Source: Macrothele yani
Taxonomy: Eukaryota > Arthropoda > Arachnida > Araneae > Macrothelidae
Reading direction: 5' to 3'
Assembly (NCBI GenBank): GCA_039090855.1
Contig: CM077010.1
Span: 49,742,905 to 49,806,904, forward strand
Length of the DNA: 64,000 nt
Every line of letters starts with the position of its first letter. Positions within the stretch are counted from its first letter, which is position 1. Of this stretch, positions 1-55,367 are shown piece after piece. Made by a program: the position numbers and the translations under genes. The notes beneath the pieces were generated by a model that was not told the DNA's origin, ran no database searches, and saw nothing but the letters and a program-made list of their open reading frames with translations.

Positions 1-435
1 GTAAAAATGGTTAGATTTTGATGAAATTTTAGTATGTAGTAGGGAACAACCTGGGGACGAACCCTAATTGAAAATGGCAAAATGATTTCAAAGGTCTGGA
101 CATAGGAGCAGGATCCATTCCATTGCCCGTATGTGTCATGACTTGTGTAAAAATGCTTCAATTGCGACAAAACTTTGTCATGTTCTTCCCGAGGTATACT
201 GAACTGGTTCTGTTTAATATCATCAAAATGACACAGGGGCGAGATTTATTCCACAGCCATTATCCTCATAACTTGACTAAAAATGCTTCTATTGTGACAA
301 AACTTTAGTATGTTGTTCCAGAGGTATACTTAACCAATTCTGTTTAATATCATCAAAATGGGATTAAAGGTCAGGGCACAGGAGCGGGATTTATTCCACA
401 GCCATTATTCTCATAACTTGAGTAATGATTTCTGG
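1..435. repeat. Tandem repeat, about three diverged units of 133-143 bp
   Basis: The phrase around CTTGTGTAAAAATGCTTC near 140 recurs near 273 and, decayed, near 416. Blocks reading GAGGTATACT and TCTGTTTAATATCATCAAAATG-like sequence recur with the same spacing, as does a block with GGAGCGGGATTTATTCCACAG. The first unit begins at or before base 1. No coding role is visible; the short open frame at 123-308 simply runs through the repeat. Confidence 0.75.
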
Positions 436-537
436 TATGTTGGAAAGCATATCGTAATCAATGCATTGCATGATTTTACTAACTTGTTTAGTTAAGGCCC
501 ATCCACATCTCTGATTCATAAGAACTGAAAGGATATA

Positions 538-1222
538 CACTGAGTGGCCACTTTATTATGACCACCTGACAGTTTTAAGCAAATTAACTATGACTGCACG
601 CTGTTGCAGCCAGAGGGCAAGGTTAGTATAAAAAGGGAAAGCTTAGTGCTTGCGACAGTAGTAGAAGTGATTATAGGGTGACAAGATGGGTAAAAAATGC
701 AATTTGACGGACTTTCAACGTGGGATGATTGTAGGAGTTCGGAGCCATGGAGCGAATATCACCGAATATCACTGAAACCGCCGCATTCGTGAAATGTTCC
801 AAAGCAGCTGTTGTTAAAGTGTTTAAAGACTGGACTGTCAGCCAAAAAACTGGGTCTCTACATGCAACGTGTGGTCGTCATAGACTAGTGACTGCTCAGG
901 TGGAACGGAGTGTGTCCAGACTGGTAACAGACAACAGAAGAGCAACAGTGCAGCACATTACAGACCATCTTAATCAAGGATCCCCTCAAATGATCTCTGC
1001 ACACACTGTTCGCCGTACACTGCATCGGATGTGATATGGCGGACGAAGGCCTGTTCGAACACCTTTGCTGTCTGCAGTTAACAAGAGAAAACTTCTCCAG
1101 TTCGCACAGGAACACAAGGATTGGACAGTCTATAATTAGAAACAAATTATGTGGTCTGACAAATCACCTTTTCAGTTGCACCATGCCGATGGCCTGCAAA
1201 CCCGTGAATTGCATACCACGAT
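538..1222 (+). mobile_element. Tc1-like DNA transposon, left part only
   Basis: The left end starts after a TA at 536-537 with CACTGAGTGGCCAC, a typical Tc1-like terminus, and is followed by a short leader and a transposase start. The sequence homology fades near 1222, with no right terminal repeat seen, so the catalytic half is lost or has diverged away. Confidence 0.7.
686..1215 (+). pseudogene. Tc1-like transposase, N-terminal half, frameshifted
   Basis: The start at 686 gives MGKKCNLTDFQRGMIVG, the first helix-turn-helix of Tc1 transposases, and continues in another frame as ETAAFVKCSKAAVVKVF and later TVRRTLHRM, the end of the bipartite paired-like DNA-binding region. The frame changes at about 750, where the 10-mer GAATATCACC/T is present twice in a row; the extra 10 bases account for the shift. 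A second break at 1033 (TGA) precedes the segment ending in MWSDKSPFQLHH, the start of the DDE domain (first Asp). Nothing after this is recognisable. The copy cannot make an active enzyme. Confidence 0.75.
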
Positions 1223-2718
1223 AACAATAGAATAAGATAATTTAAGGAAAAATTAATAAAACAATAAATAATTATTAGAACATTACAGATTCCAATGAGA
1301 ATAAAATAAGTACATTACAATTGAATGTGCAGCAATATGTGTGAAATGGAATGGATTATATTAAAATATTCGACTATGAACCTTATAAAAACAAGAGACT
1401 AAAGAAAATATTTATATCCAGAATCAGATCCATTGAATTTTCAAAAGTTATAAACAGCATTTTCAACAACTTAATTAAAAAATAGTAAACATACAAAATA
1501 CATAAGGAAAAGATTTTAATTTAATAACCGCCAACTGCAAGAAGAACCTGTTAAATAAAATTTAAATTATTTCTGTGTAAATGAAATTTTTGATATTCCT
1601 ATAAATTTGATAAAATATAGAGGCCAGAAATGTTTGTAAAAACAAAGATACTCAGAAGATGTGAAAAATAATTGAATGTTCTTTAAGTTAAAACAGAATT
1701 AAATATATTAACCTGAGTAAAACTTTGAGTAAATGTTTTGATTGCTGTAAAAGACATTTTTATTTCTTTTCAATCTACAAGCAAAAACTATCTGTAAAAT
1801 CCGCCAATAATTTGGAAACTATGCGCGTACATCTACATTTTCCCACTCTGTTAACACGTGATGTGTAATGTCTTGACAGGCCATTATTGGAAGGGTGAAT
1901 ACTTGGCAACATTTGCATCAGTATAAAGCTCCTCTTAATTTCTTTTTAAGTTTTAGAAATGTAGGCAATGTCACAGTCTATGTCACTATCTGTCTTTTGG
2001 AATTCTTGCTTCCCATTTAGAGGAAACTAGCTGCTTCTCGTATTCCTTCATAATGCCCAGATACAAAACCAGAACTGTGAACTACACATTATTGAATCAG
2101 CTTTGAAAGAAGTTATGTTGGACTTCCAAAATGTGCCCTATTCATTGTTGGCCAGTGAAAGTGTTTGTGGTAACATCTACTGGTAGCAGCCAGTAAAAAT
2201 GGTGCTAAATGCAAGCTATGCTCTAATTTTTTAATATTTAATGATTGCTTTAAAAAATTCCATTATTTTTAGTGTTTTTATCACAGCAGTATGTTTTCAT
2301 TGTTATTAAATTAATATTTTCCATTTAAAGATATTTATTAATGAGACATTTCTACGCCGATGTATAACTAAATTAGTGGGTTCCAAAAAAAAAAAAAAAA
2401 AAAGTAAAAAAAGTAAAAAAAAAGTCATCTTACTGAATACTTCATTATAACCTGTGTTTGTTAAAACATCTCTGTATGGGTAACTCATTTGTAAATCATA
2501 CATTCTTTAGCATAGTTACCTATTTTCATAAAATATAGGAACTCTTGTTTTAATTCAGAAGTGCTTGTAAGTAGATACACAGCAGAAGGTGACCTGTACT
2601 TTGAAATTTTAGGAAAGTTTTATGGAATATGCCAGGCCTATTCTGTAGTGTTACACACTTCCCCCTAATAGCATATAGTAGAGCAGAAGTTTTCTGGTAG
2701 GTAGAGTGAGTGACTGAA
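1223..2718. other. Intergenic AT-rich DNA, no gene seen
   Basis: Strongly AT-rich sequence with an A-run at 2385-2430. I see no conserved coding frame, terminal repeat or RNA gene here. Confidence 0.5.
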
Positions 2719-2726
2719 CTGAAAAG

Positions 2727-4593
2727 CAGGCCTCGCGAATGTCGGTCGCCAGTCGCCAAATGGGGACCAGATATTTCGTAGTGGCTAGTAAATTTTTCAG
2801 TACAGTAGCCAGTTATGATGAGTAGATCCCCCCCCCCAAGCCCCAAGTGAGCAGCTATTTTGTCCAACTTTTCCAGCACCCACTAGGACTTGGCAATGAA
2901 TGTAGCGATACATCGCAAAAAATTTAACATCAGTGTTACGGTGTTTCGACTGACGAAACTACGATTCATCACCACCATAATGTAAATGCTCGCGATGTAA
3001 TCGCTATCAAGCCGTGACCAAACACTGTTCAAACCAGTTTTCCCAGTCTGAGACACGTGAATATCGGCTGATCGTCGCGCACACGTGCGGCTCCGATGTA
3101 CTTTCTCGCGGTTTCTCGTTCCAGACGCTACATTGGGGGATTGCTAATCAGAAATTCTCCTGACAGGCCAGTAATCGTCAACATTGTAGCTTCGTGAGCA
3201 ATCCCACCTGGAGTTCCATCACTATGCAGACACTGTGTTTAAACAGGTTTCTTATCGGGCCTCCGTGCTTCGACGATGCTATTAAGAGGCCTTGTTGTAT
3301 CTCGCAAATTCATCACAGCTTTGGAACAATAGGAAGTATGTGGCAGGGTTTTTTTTTTGACATGAATACGTCTTTAAAATCAGACCGATACTAAGTGGCC
3401 AGTACGAAAAGTTGAGCGTTACGAAAAAATGAGCATAGAGTTCAGTCTACTAATTTCTATATTAGTGTCATTCGATAGCTAAGGGAACAAAGACTTGTTA
3501 GTGACCTTGAGTTACCACACAGCGATAAGGGGGTGGGGGGGGAGACTTTGCGCTGTGCCGTGCAAACTTCTAATCAGTATGACTCAGCACTGTAAAGTGC
3601 TATGGCGTCGAAATTGGTCTCAAATGAAAGCTAACGTCATGATCTGCCGATTTAAGACATTAGAAGTGAAATCAAATACAGTGTTGGTTGTGAAACTTTA
3701 GATCACATTTAAAAAATTTCACAATGTCGGAAATTTTTAAAATGTGAAGCAGAAAAAAGCCAAGCAGAAATACACCGAACTTAGTCCACGCGGAAGAGCA
3801 ACTCGTCAGCTTTCGATAAACACCGCAATGTCCGCAGCAGAACGCATTAAAAGTATCAGGAGCGAAAGAAAATTGCTGCGGCGCAGTGCGCAAGCACTTC
3901 AGCAGCAGCGACGCACCAGCCAATTGACGTGGATCATCAGCAATGAACCTCATAAAAATCAGTAATTGGGCATGTCTGAATAATGACACTTTAAATGACT
4001 TAATGATGATTAGATGCAATGGCACTTCAGTTGAAGATTTTGATCCTCAAAATGCTATTCAGTTGTGGTGGGAAGATACCTTTGATGGGAAGATCAGACA
4101 CAGTACATATCAGTGGTAAACTGTATCAATATTATTAGTGCCACTTTATGTACATATATCCTAGCTTTTGTCCCTTTGTTTTAAATATTATTAAAAGAAA
4201 TCAGACATCTAAATTCAATGGCCTCAAAAATAAATGATGTGTAAATTAAGATAGTAAGAGTAATGATATTACAGCACTGAAAATAAATTATCAGAAAATC
4301 AATCATTTTGGAACAAAAGCATATATGCAATATTTGCTGTCAATCTAATGATACTATGCAGTAACTGTTCTGCATTTGTTTTTATGAAGTTAATGGCAGA
4401 GGTGTCTCTCATTAGAAAAAAGAAAAATATATGCACCCATTTAATTTCATAGAAATGTAAGTAGAGAAGTTACTGAATTATTACTATTTTTTTTAATTTC
4501 ATATGGCCAGTAGATTTTGTCATTTGGCTAGTAAAATTTTTATTCCACTATCCACATTGGCTAGTAGAAATTTCAGCAGTTTTGCTAGGGCTG
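2727..4593 (+). mobile_element. Fossil hAT transposon with terminal repeats and 8-bp target duplication
   Basis: The left end reads CAGGCCTCGCGAA and the reverse complement of the right end reads CAGCCCTAGCAAA, a CAG-type hAT terminus matching at 10 of 13 positions. Flanks are CTGAAAAG (2719-2726) and GTGAAAAG (4594-4601), a 7-of-8 match to an 8-bp target duplication, the length hAT elements make. Both subterminal regions carry GGCTAGTAAATTTT-like motifs. A hAT C-terminal coding remnant lies inside at 3943-4119. Most of the transposase is gone or unrecognisable. Confidence 0.75.
3943..4119 (+). pseudogene. hAT transposase C-terminal remnant
   Basis: An open stretch of 59 codons ending in TAA contains LNDLMMIRCNGTSVEDFDP and NAIQLWWED. 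This is the usual tail just after the hAT dimerisation domain in one group of hAT transposases. The dimerisation core itself (the LPHSN/CERxFS-like region) is not visible upstream, so only the extreme C-terminus is kept. The overlapping frame at 3744-3965 is basic and rich in Arg/Gln but matches nothing I know; it may be decayed N-terminal or foreign sequence. Confidence 0.65.
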
Positions 4594-4699
4594 GTGAAAA
4601 GACACCAAACCAGTTCACTTGCTGGTCTTGGATACGATTTTGGAAGACTCAATGAAAACCCTGATTTTAATCAATATATATATATATCATCATCATCAT

Positions 4700-6718
4700 C
4701 ATCAACCATTATCAATCCACTGCTGGACGAAGGTCTCCCAAGTTTCCTCCACAACGGTCTGTCTTGTGCCAGTCTCCTCCATGTCACCCCTGCATACTTT
4801 CGAATTTCATCCACCCATCTCCCATGTGGTCTTCTTCTGGGTCTTTTCCTGTCCCTTGGAATCCAATCTAAAATTTTGGCTGTCCATCGATGATCTGTCC
4901 TTCTGGCAGTATGTCCAGCCCATTGCCATTTCAGGGATTTAACTCTGATCATGATGTCTTCCACTCTTGTCATTTTTCGGATCCACGAGTTCCTCTTCTT
5001 ATCTCTCCTGGTTACACCAAGTATGCACCTCTCCATGCTGTTTTGAGTTGTCTGCAGCCTTTGTATGTCTCTTTTAGTTAAGGTCCACGTCTCTGCACCA
5101 TACGTAAGCACTGGAAGGATGCATTGATCAAACACTTTTCTTTTAAGACATAATGGCATATTGCTCTTGAAAATTATGCTGTTTCTTCCAAAAGCTCTCC
5201 AGGCAAGTTTTGTACGCCGATTAATTTCTTCATCAATGTGACCCTCACTTGATATCTGCTATCCAAGATAAACGTACGTGTCTGTTATCCCCAGCTTTTC
5301 TCCATCAATCGATAAATCTTCATTTCTTGTAAAAGCATTGAACATCACTTTTGTCTTCTGAAAGTTCATTTTTAATCCCACTTCTTTACTCTTGTCAGCA
5401 AGTTCCTGGATCATACTCTGCAGCTCTGATGGGGTTGTTGCAAAAATGACTACGTCGTCAGCAAAACGAAGGTGGGTTAGATAATCTCCATTAATCTTTA
5501 TCCCCTTGTTTTCCCAGCTCAGCGACTGAAAAACACCCTCCAATGTGGCATTAAAGAGCTTCGGAGATATGGTGTCACCTTGTCTCACTCCCTTTCCAAT
5601 TTTTACGTGTGTTGTATTTTCAAACAGCCTAATCTTTGCACTTGCATTTTCATAGATGTTATTAATAATATTAATGTATGCATCTTCAATACCGCAGGTT
5701 TTCAGAGCCATTGTAACTGCTGATGGTTTCACCGAATCAAAGGCTTTTTTCATAATCGATAAAAGCCATGCACAATGGAAGTTCATATTCCCTCGCTCTT
5801 TCAATTAGTTCTCTCAGCACGTGGATATGATCTATTGTGCTGTAGCCACTCCTGAATCCAGCTTGTTCTCTCGGTTGAGCCATGTCCAGTGTTACCTTCA
5901 AGCGGTGTGAAAGAACTTTAGTGAAGATTTTATAAACTACTGATAGGAGGGCTGATAGGTCTGTAGTTTCCGAGATCCTCAATGTCACCTTTCTTATGTA
6001 GCAGGATCATTGTAGCGGTGTTCCAATCCTCAGGAATCTTTCCTTCATTAAGGCATCGAGTGAAAATTTGGGCGAGTACTGTTTCGATTTCTCCACTTGC
6101 TTCTTGTATGATGTCTACAGTAATTCCATCTTCTCCTGGAGCTTTTCCCCGCTTCAGGTTCTTGATTGCATGTGCAACTTCTGCTGGAAGGACTGGAGGA
6201 ACTCTGGTACTGGTATCTTTCATGATGTCTGGAGTGCATGTATCATGCCTTTCATATAATTTGGAGTAGAAATCTTTCACTCTTGTCAAAATTTCGCCTC
6301 TATTTCTTGTTACAGAACCATCTTCTTTTCTCAGTGCCATAATCTGTTTTCTTCCCTTACTGAGATGTCCCTTTGCTATCTTTAGGCTTTGGTTGTTTTC
6401 AATTGCTTTCCTCACTAGTTCACAGTTGAATTTTCTTACGTCTTCAGTGATACTTTTTCTTACTGTCTTGCATAGCTCTATATATTCCACTTTGGAAGTC
6501 ACATCTTCCTTAGTTGTCCTCATCTCTCTTCTTTTTTTGCATCAACATTTTCGTTTTTCCTGATAATTTATTTACATGCAACTTGTTCTTAGACCTAGCT
6601 AATTTTGTTGCTGTTTCCATAAGAGCTTTGGTTACTTTTCTGTTAACTTCAGAGATGTCCACTTCTTCCGATGTTAGGCCTTCTAAAGCAGAGAACCTGT
6701 TCTTCAGTTTTTTTTTTT
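4700..6718 (-). pseudogene. RTE reverse transcriptase, copy 1, broken
   Basis: In N-to-C order: a basic linker, the RT fingers with KRGKAPGEDGITVDII, the palm with FIDYEK, the QGDTISPKLFN motif, the catalytic FADDVVIF (about 5450), and the C-terminal block with FDQCILPVLTYGAETWTLTK and the WAGHTAR/RWVDEI region. Compared with copy 2, one extra base near 5948 and one extra T near 5745 shift the frame, TAG replaces a Gln codon near 5260 (after YVYLG), and a missing C near 4740 alters the last residues. RT copies the element RNA at a nicked target in the nucleus; this copy cannot. Confidence 0.9.
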
Positions 6719-6720
6719 GA

Positions 6721-6784
6721 TTCTTACGTCTTCAGTGATACTTTTTCTTACTGTCTTGCATAGCTCTATATATTCCACTTTGGA
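6721..6784. repeat. 64-bp exact copy of 6433-6496
   Basis: All 64 bases match the RTE coding segment for TVRKSITEDVRK-like sequence 288 bp away, in the same orientation. It marks the 5' boundary of copy 1. Confidence 0.9.
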
Positions 6785-7595
6785 TATATTATTCATGGGG
6801 AATTAATAGATGGTGATATTTATTTTTCCTTCATCATTAATATACCAAATGCATGTACAAAATAAGTGCTTAAGTGCACGTAAGTATAATAGCAGGGAGT
6901 GGACATCACTGATACTAAGAAGCTTGGGTCTTTGATGGCATGTTCAGCATTTATTTCCAGTGTGATTTAGAGATTTGTGAGTTTGATTATGGTTCTTACT
7001 GCTTGAATTGTGTGTGATTCATAAAGTAATTTAGAAATAGTTATAAACTGCTGACAGATATGCATTGGAAAGTGCTACTGATTCAACTGAATAATTCTTG
7101 GACATTTTTGAAGTTCTTCAATTGCTGTTATATTATATATTCACAGCAATACAACAGTGAACATTACAAAATTAAGCTATCATTCAACAGAAATGAGCAT
7201 TTTGTGACATTTGACTTGGCATAAGCATACCTACTAACTCTGAAAGTGTCTTATCAGTAGCACATTACGCAGCAAATGTGGTACACAAGAAAAGTTGGCA
7301 TCAACCTTGAGCTAAATGATGTGTTTTATGCTGTAGTTTAGTTATGTTATACCTCTTAATAGAAAAATTTACTGATGTGCAGTATCTGAATGAGATGCTT
7401 GATAATTTTATTGATGTGTAACCGCACCATTTGAAGTTCAGCTTGAGTAAAAGTCTTATTGTAACTCTTATTGATACTTAATTTTTCTATTAACAAAGAC
7501 TCCATAGACTTAATAACTAATGATGAGTGGAATTCCGTTTGCAATGTGTATGTGCCCATTATCATCTTGAAAAATAGCATCGTTGGGATACACTT
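6785..7595. other. AT-rich spacer, nothing recognised
   Basis: No coding similarity, repeats with clear ends or RNA genes seen. Confidence 0.4.
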
Positions 7596-7603
7596 GGACT
7601 ACT

Positions 7604-8262
7604 GGTATACCTGATCACCTAGAATGGCCAAGTACTCACTGGCAGTAACTCGATCATGTATGGTAAGATGAGGGCAGCCAAATACCAAGATATAGCCACC
7701 CAAATCATTACAGATCCACCCCCATGTTTGGCAGTTGGAACCAAACATTCTGAATTGTATGCTTCCTTGGGGCGTTCTCCATACATAAACCCAAGCTACT
7801 GTTGGGAATAATGTAAATGAGGACTTCATTGGACCATATCACACTTTTCCAGTCATCATCTGTCCAGGTTTTATCTCATGACACCATATTTTCTCACATT
7901 GTAGCATTGGCTTCTGTGATGAAAGGTTTAGCAATTGCAGCTCTTCCATGGATGTTGGCTTTGTGAAATTATCTGAGGACTGTTTTTGTGGAAACAGAAT
8001 CTTTCAGATGGATATTGAGTTGTGCTGCAGTAGATCAGTGTTGTTTGGACACAATCCTGGTTAATGTTTTATAGAATGTCTCATTCAATCTCGGTTTTCG
8101 CGCACTATTCTTCTTTGCTGCTGAAGTCTTACCAAGCTTTGTGTACGCACTCATAACCACGGAGACGGTTGATTTTCAAACACCAAACTATTTGGCTATT
8201 ATGGTTACAGACACTCCTGTCAAACAGGCTTCCACGATTTGTCCTCTGTGGAAGTCTGACAG
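7604..8262 (-). pseudogene. Tc1-like transposase, broken
   Basis: Reading right to left: DFHRGQIVEACLTGVSVT (first helix-turn-helix), STVSVVMSAYTKLGKTSA, ANIHGRAAIAKPFITEA (end of the DNA-binding region), KTWTDDDWKSVIWSNE (start of the RNase-H fold, with the first Asp position reading Asn), and then FTLFPTVAWVYVWRTP, HLTIHDRVTASEYLAILGDQVY. Several stop codons and frame changes separate these. The QDN and SPDLNPIE motifs that would carry the second Asp and the Glu are absent because the copy ends first. Confidence 0.8.
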
Positions 8263-8264
8263 GT

Positions 8265-8481
8265 TGATTGATTGGAGGTTTAACGACCACCGTGAGCAAC
8301 TCAATGAGCTATAAGCAGTCGCCTGCCCATAATTAAGGGTCACTGGTTCCAGGGAAGGGAAAGAACCAGTGCCATAAGACAAACACAACATCCATGCCAC
8401 ACCGGGATTCAAACCCGGACCCCTTTCGGACGAATGATCAGAGGCCATCGCTTAGACCACTGTTCCACCGGGGCGGCCAAA
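8265..8481 (-). mobile_element. tRNA-derived SINE, minus copy, with imperfect target duplication
   Basis: It is the reverse complement of the family at 28229 and 63174: head with box A and box B-like sequence at right (GGCGGC... and GGGATTCAAACCCGG), body ending CCTCCAATCA at left. Flanks are AGTCTGACAGGT (8253-8264) and AGTCTAACAGGT (8482-8493), 11 of 12 identical. The A-tail is nearly gone and the body differs from the younger copies, so this insertion is older. Confidence 0.85.
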
Positions 8482-8530
8482 AGTCTAACAGGTCACCCAT
8501 TTCACTGACCACTTGTGCGAACTGCTGCTG

Positions 8531-53363
<44,833 letters not shown>

Positions 53364-53699
53364 GTAAGCAGTTTTTATTTCTGAAGGAAGTTTTTATTTG
53401 TATTTTATTACATAAACATTAAAAGTTGTGTTTTGTTATAATAACACCTTATGCGATTGACACAGGTTTTCGTTTTCATTGCAGCAAGGTAGCTGCGCAA
53501 CGAGTTTTGATATCACTGTTTTTCTGCCAAGTTTTTACTGATTGATATTCACCAGATTGTGCCCCCCCCTCCTTGTGTTTTTGTTGACTTTTTATGTTTA
53601 TGTCATTTTGGTTGACTTTCAAAGCATCACACACAGACACACACACAAAAAGTTACACATATACACACTGAAATAAAAGTTTATTATACACACTTACTT

Positions 53700-54650
53700 A
53701 ATGGTGTACATGCCCACCTTTTGCCCTCACATCAGCAGCAACATGTCGAAGTCTGCCAGGTCTTGGAAATGTTCAGGTGGTATTATTGCAGGACAGCCAT
53801 CTGCAGAGTGCCGAAAATTGTCTGTGATGGGTTTTGGGCTTGAATGCACAGCTTCATTTCATCCCAGAAGTACTCAATTGGGTTCAGATCTGGAGAGTGA
53901 GAGGGCCATTCAAGAATTGTGAATTCACTTGAATGCTCCTCCAACCAGTCCTTTGCCATATGGGAACACTGTGACTGGGCATTGTCTTGGTAAAAGAAGA
54001 CACTTCTGTGGGAAATGGATAGCCAAAAATGGGCATAGGTGGTCGTCAGTGAGTATGTCAAAAGTGATAGCCTCATAAGGTACAAGAGTCCCCAAGATGG
54101 CCCACATAAACGTGCCCCAAAACATTGTGCTCTCTTTTGGCCTGTAACACCCCAACTCTGGCCTCTGTATCACTTACATTCCACATACACTTTTCCATTG
54201 ACATGTTCTAGTTGGAACCTCGATTTGTAGGGCCAGACTACCTCATTTTTAAATTTGAATGTCCAGTGATGATGTTCCTTCACCCACTGCAGCCTCATTG
54301 TCTGGTTCCATGATGTTAACCAGAGCACTCGATGCGGGCATTAGCTCCCATAGCAGAGTCATGCCATCATATGTCCGATGGTCTTTTCACAGACCATCAA
54401 TACAGTATTTTGTCACTGAATGCTGATGTTATCTTCTCCAATGATACAGGAGAGGTGGAAGTAAACTTGAACATCAATGGTCTGTTTATGCCCACGTCTT
54501 GGAGGTTGTCAGTTTTGATGTAATCCTGGCACATGTGTGATGGCCACATGTAGAAATCCCAGGTGTTCTTCAGTTGCAGAGATGGAGCATCCCACTTTCC
54601 TCCCACCAACTACCAACCAATAATCGCACTCACTCATTCTCATGGTGTTT
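53700..54650 (-). pseudogene. Tc1-like transposase, broken
   Basis: From the right: MRMSECDYWLVVGG and a poorly conserved N-terminal part with stops, LQWVKEHHHWTFKFKNEVVW, SRFQLEHVNGKVYVE (DDE start; the first Asp reads Lys or is lost in PYKSRF), then after shifts RSVFFYQDNAQSQCSHMAKD (second Asp), DWLEEHSSEFTILEWPSHSP and DLNPIEYFWDEMK (catalytic Glu kept). C-terminal tail present. At least two frame changes. Confidence 0.85.
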
Positions 54651-54659
54651 TACCCATCA

Positions 54660-54740
54660 AATAGGTCAGATAGCTACCTGCTGTATAGAAGAGGTATCTG
54701 CTGTATAGCAGGTAGGTATCTAACCTATTTATAGCCCTCA
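54660..54740. repeat. Local duplication, ATACCTGCTGTATAG-type
   Basis: GGTCAGATAGCTACCTGCTG, GAGGTATCTGCTGTATAGCA and GGTAGGTATCTAACCTA form short direct and inverted copies inside the right part of the Tc1. Confidence 0.6.
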
Positions 54741-55150
54741 AGGAGGGAGAAGGTTAGCTGGTCATGTTGTGAGATAGGGTTGGTTTGTGGATGGGTGTGG
54801 TGTGTATAACAATTTGCACTTTCAGTGAATACACACATGCTCGCACACACACGACTTATGCCTGTGTTAGCAGGTCTGTACTAAAAGGAGTATATACCAT
54901 AAACTTTTTCATAAAAGGCATCAGCAGTAGTATAAATCTAAGTGTCTCAACACTAACAAAAGCATTAATGTAAAAAAAAATTGTATGGACATATTTAAAT
55001 TACTTTATTTACGTACATAATTTTTTAGAACACTTTTGCAATGCATACACACGTTAAAAAGACATTTTCAAAAATTATTTGATATAAATAAATTTATTTA
55101 AATAATATGTACATATTAATAACAAGGAACTGTACACCAATTACACCTAA

Positions 55151-55363
55151 AATAGTACTAGTAATCCAAATTTCTTGGTGTAGAATATAAATCAAAGTTT
55201 CCAAGCTTTTGCACATCAACCTGATGGCTTTGTTGAAGTGTTCCATTATCTAGTTTGCAGTTAGCTGTCTACTTTCCTTGAAAAAATCATCTGGTTGATG
55301 TGCGAAAGCTTGGAAACTTTGATTTATATTCTACGCCAAGAAATTCGGATCACTAGTACTATT
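55151..55363. mobile_element. Short fold-back MITE, same family as 46901-51060
   Basis: AATAGTACTAGT at 55151 pairs with ACTAGTACTATT ending at 55363; inside, AAATTTCTTGG, GTAGAATATAAATCAAAG, TTTCCAAGCTTTTGCACATC and CCTGATGGCTTT pair with their complements on the right. The inner motif GTTTCCAAG-TTT-CACATCA matches the arms of the large fold-back element. The TTAA used by the piggyBac insertion lies at its right border. Confidence 0.8.
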
Positions 55364-55367
55364 TTAA

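Larger units (their letters stand above)
4686..6784 (-). mobile_element. RTE-type LINE, copy 1, 5'-truncated
   Basis: The element reads on the minus strand and ends, as RTE-clade elements do, in a short tandem tail: (GAT)n on the minus strand, seen as ATCATCATC at 4686-4702. It carries the reverse transcriptase and C-terminal region of an RTE LINE and lacks the endonuclease. It is nearly identical to copy 2 at 36465-38342 but continues about 180 bp further 5' (to 6720), encoding a region rich in basic residues. It ends in a 64-bp segment (6721-6784) that repeats 6433-6496 exactly. Confidence 0.9.
7600..8530 (-). mobile_element. Tc1-like transposon relic interrupted by a SINE
   Basis: Minus-strand transposase sequence runs from the N-terminal helix-turn-helix (about 8250 and to its right) to the middle of the DDE domain (about 7604), where similarity stops; the catalytic C-terminal third is missing. 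A tRNA-derived SINE sits in the N-terminal coding part at 8265-8481. No terminal inverted repeats were identified. Confidence 0.75.
53664..54831 (-). mobile_element. Tc1-like transposon, complete with terminal repeats
   Basis: Left end CACACTGAAATAAAAGTTTA then TTATACACAC; the reverse complement of the right end (54801-54831) reads CACTGAAAGTGCAAATTG then TTATACACAC. About 1.17 kb, with TA-containing flanks on both sides. A minus-strand transposase fills it. Lies 300 bp after ADH5 exon f. Confidence 0.8.

Noticed and set aside
3744..3965. Basic 73-codon frame as a host gene
   Set aside because: Lies wholly inside the hAT fossil, no start context or splice support, no known family.
5982..6269. 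Plus-strand frame of 95 codons (also 37759-38046)
   Set aside because: Antisense shadow of the RTE reverse transcriptase; present in both copies only because the copies are alike.
53483..53530. Candidate last ADH5 exon after TCATTGCAG
   Set aside because: In the required phase it reads KVAAQRVLIS, not the Ile-Arg-Thr-Val-like tail of class III ADH, and no early stop follows.
54955..54972. Candidate last ADH5 exon after AAAAG with an Ile codon
   Set aside because: Reads Ile-Asn-Val then stop; no pyrimidine tract before the AG and no Arg.
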